DNA from: DATNBU01 sp964476185
GTDB lineage: Bacteria > Desulfobacterota > Binatia > UBA1149 > CAITLU01
Assembly: GCA_964476185.1 (NCBI GenBank)
Contig: CAYYZO010000036.1
Span: forward strand, 1 to 37,095
Reading direction: 5' to 3'
DNA length: 37,095 nucleotides
Part shown: positions 36,042-37,095 of the stretch, in pieces
Layout: each line of letters opens with the position of its first letter
How positions within the stretch are numbered: position 1 is the first letter of the stretch
Made by a program: the position numbers and the translations under genes
The notes under the pieces: model-generated
Databases searched by the model: none
What the model saw: the letters and a program-made list of their open reading frames with translations, nothing else
Told to the model about the DNA's origin: nothing

Positions 36042-36351
36042 CGGTCGCTGGCGGAGGACCTGCCCCCCGATCGGTCGACCGGCCCGTGGGCTTGCCTGCG
36101 GCGTCGGGGTCGCCGGTCGCCGGCAGCAGGGGACGCCCGGTTCGTGCCCGGCGCGGTCCCAGCGTCGTGGCGGGACGCGAGGGCGAGGGCGAACGTTCAT
36201 GATTCCGAGGAGTTGCCGGTTGCGCTGCCGCGCGGACGGCCTTTGCATACGGTGGCTTTCGCCGCTTCGGTGCGGCAGTTCGACAAGCATTGCGCCCAAG
36301 GCCATTGCACCGTCGCATGACCCGGCATAATGCCGCTGGGGGAATCGAGAC
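36042..36351 (+). other. 310-bp non-coding stretch before the HTH protein gene
   Basis: No credible gene. The last 50 bp are AT-richer and hold a possible promoter and the inverted repeat CGGCA-TAA-TGCCG at 36324-36336. The rest is GC-rich with no terminator-like hairpin plus T tract after lysA. Confidence 0.6.
36305..36331 (+). promoter_or_regulatory. Possible promoter with overlapping palindrome
   Basis: TTGCAC (36305-36310) and CATAAT (36326-36331) are each close to consensus, but the spacer is only 15 bp. The -10 box lies inside a 13-base inverted repeat, CGGCATAATGCCG (36324-36336), which could be an operator. ATG 36352 follows about 20 bp later. Confidence 0.35.
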
Positions 36352-36633
36352 ATGGCGGCCTCGGGATGGACACAGTACTCCGAGACACAGATTCGCGAGA
36401 TTCTCGAGCTGGCGAAGATGGGCATGCAGCCGGCGGACCTGGCCCGCCGGTACAACGTGCCGGTCGTCGTGATCCACGTCTGGCAGACCAAGTACGGCGC
36501 AAATGCGGGTGAATCCGACGCTTCGCGCCTGCAGCGCCTGCAGTCGGAGATCGCCAAGCTCAACCAGCTGGTCGCGGAACTGACGGTCGAACACGACGAA
36601 CTCGAGGCGAAGCTGGCCTCGAGGAAAGAATGA
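36352..36633 (+). CDS. Orphan IS3-OrfA-like helix-turn-helix/coiled-coil protein
   Basis: A 93-residue protein resembling the N-terminal subunit (OrfA) of IS3-family transposases. The helix-turn-helix part is YSETQIREILELAKMGMQPA then DLARRYNVPVVVIHVWQTKY. A leucine-zipper-like heptad pattern follows in RLQRLQSEIAKLNQLVAEL. GGGGGA precedes the ATG. No OrfB (DDE catalytic) frame follows; the next gene, 10 bp away, is a glutaredoxin, and no terminal inverted repeats were found. It may be a domesticated DNA-binding protein or an IS relic. Its intact frame and tidy spacing favour a retained function. Confidence 0.75.
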   Translation: MAASGWTQYSETQIREILELAKMGMQPADLARRYNVPVVVIHVWQTKYGANAGESDASRLQRLQSEIAKLNQLVAELTVEHDELEAKLASRKE

Positions 36634-36643
36634 GGTCGCCAGC

Positions 36644-36898
36644 GTGAAGCCGGTCGTACTCTACACCCTGAAGGGATGCCCGTACTGTGTCCGCGCCAAG
36701 GCGATCCTGGACGCGCGGCTGGAGTCCTACACCGAGGTCGACGTCACTTCGGATCCCGACGAGCGCGACCGGGTTCGCGAGCGCACCGGTCACCCGACCT
36801 TCCCGCAGGTCTTCATCGGCGAGACGTTCGTCGGGGGCTGCAACGAGTTGCTGGCGCTCGAACGGTCGGGGAGGCTCGACGAACTGCTGGCGGCCTGA
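36644..36898 (+). CDS. grxC: Glutaredoxin 3
   Basis: An 84-residue thiol-disulfide oxidoreductase that uses glutathione. The dithiol active site is Cys12-Pro-Tyr-Cys15 in LKGCPYCVRAK. The cis-proline segment HPTFPQVFIG and the C-terminal glutathione-binding FVGGCNELLALERSG are present. It starts at GTG 36644 with GAGG eight bases upstream, 10 bp behind the HTH protein gene, so the two are likely co-transcribed. Length matches E. coli GrxC (83). A glutathione economy agrees with frmA in this window. Confidence 0.95.
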   Translation: MKPVVLYTLKGCPYCVRAKAILDARLESYTEVDVTSDPDERDRVRERTGHPTFPQVFIGETFVGGCNELLALERSGRLDELLAA

Positions 36899-37095
36899 GC
36901 TGTCGGCGTCGTGCCCGGAAGGACGAGAAAACCCGCCTATACAACCGTGCGCGTCCCATTTATCCTTCGGCGGGTCCGCGAGCGCCTGCGCTTCGGGGAC
37001 CCTCGTGCCTTCCTCTGGCCAATCGGGAGGCGCGACCGGCCGGGCGATCGGACGCCCGGCCTCGAGCGGCGGTGGGTGCCGCCGGGGAATGCCTT
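36899..37095 (+). ncRNA. Unidentified structured region at the right edge, candidate non-coding RNA
   Basis: No frame is convincing here. A TATACA box (36938-36943) is followed by three successive hairpins: GGGTCC (36972-36977) with GGACCC (36997-37002) plus an inner stem; a perfect 9-bp stem at 37038-37046 with 37053-37061; and a short stem at 37068-37072 with 37079-37083. The window ends inside the region. In DNA this GC-rich hairpins are common, so this is only a candidate. I do not recognise 6S, SRP, RNase P or tmRNA in it. Confidence 0.25.

Noticed and set aside
36352..36633. Complete IS3-family insertion sequence
   Set aside because: Only an OrfA-like frame is present; there is no OrfB, no frameshift signal, and no inverted terminal repeats or target duplication that I could find.

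Overview
The window is about 37 kb of very GC-rich DNA from a Gram-negative bacterium. The Gram-negative reading rests on a TonB-dependent receptor, an outer-membrane beta-barrel, a lipoprotein and periplasmic c-type cytochromes. A run of exactly 100 Ns marks a scaffold join, so this is probably a metagenome-assembled or draft genome. Several traits occur together: paired acyl-CoA dehydrogenases, an F420-type LLM oxidoreductase, a type-1 thiolase-like protein, a PQQ quinohemoprotein alcohol dehydrogenase, glutathione-dependent formaldehyde dehydrogenase, SMUG1 and an apparent selenoprotein. They suggest a deltaproteobacterial-grade lineage (Desulfobacterota, Myxococcota or Binatota-like). The lineage is inferred from gene content only.

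Layout. 1-4343: housekeeping and repair genes (typA cut by the left edge, rmuC, a DNA photolyase on the minus strand). 4540-6026: an acyl-CoA dehydrogenase and a half-size Gdt1/TMEM165 cation transporter. 6196-11237: a periplasmic oxidation block (PQQ-plus-heme alcohol dehydrogenase, TonB receptor, small lipoprotein). 11304-13357: a glycine-rich secreted protein, a DUF2804 protein and a small exported protein. 13374-15375: RarD followed by the most notable gene, a carboxymuconolactone decarboxylase/AhpD-like protein. Its active-site motif C-x2-[TGA]-x3-H is interrupted by an in-frame TGA. A SECIS-like hairpin lies 26 nt downstream, so the TGA is read as selenocysteine and what looks like two ORFs is one 359-residue gene. 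15445-15647: a 13-bp tandem repeat array containing the assembly gap. 16139-16907: an outer-membrane barrel with a textbook terminator.

16959-19967 (minus): an LLM oxidoreductase, SMUG1 uracil-DNA glycosylase and a polytopic glycosyltransferase-like protein form one tightly packed unit. 20221-25785 (plus): two acyl-CoA dehydrogenases, a YfhO/PTPS-related membrane protein and glutathione-dependent formaldehyde dehydrogenase. 25984-29136: a large secreted beta-propeller fused to a di-heme peroxidase-like domain, ending at a bidirectional terminator shared with a TetR regulator. 30035-32408: a CDP-alcohol phosphatidyltransferase converging on a Deg/HtrA protease. 32766-36898: a small membrane protein, a thiolase-like protein overlapping lysA, an orphan IS3-OrfA-like HTH/coiled-coil protein and a glutaredoxin. 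The last ~200 nt hold three successive hairpins of unknown identity.

The genes together point to aerobic oxidation of alcohols and aldehydes in the periplasm and to acyl-CoA degradation in the cytoplasm. They also indicate thiol/selenol redox defence. No tRNA, rRNA, CRISPR array or complete insertion sequence was seen.
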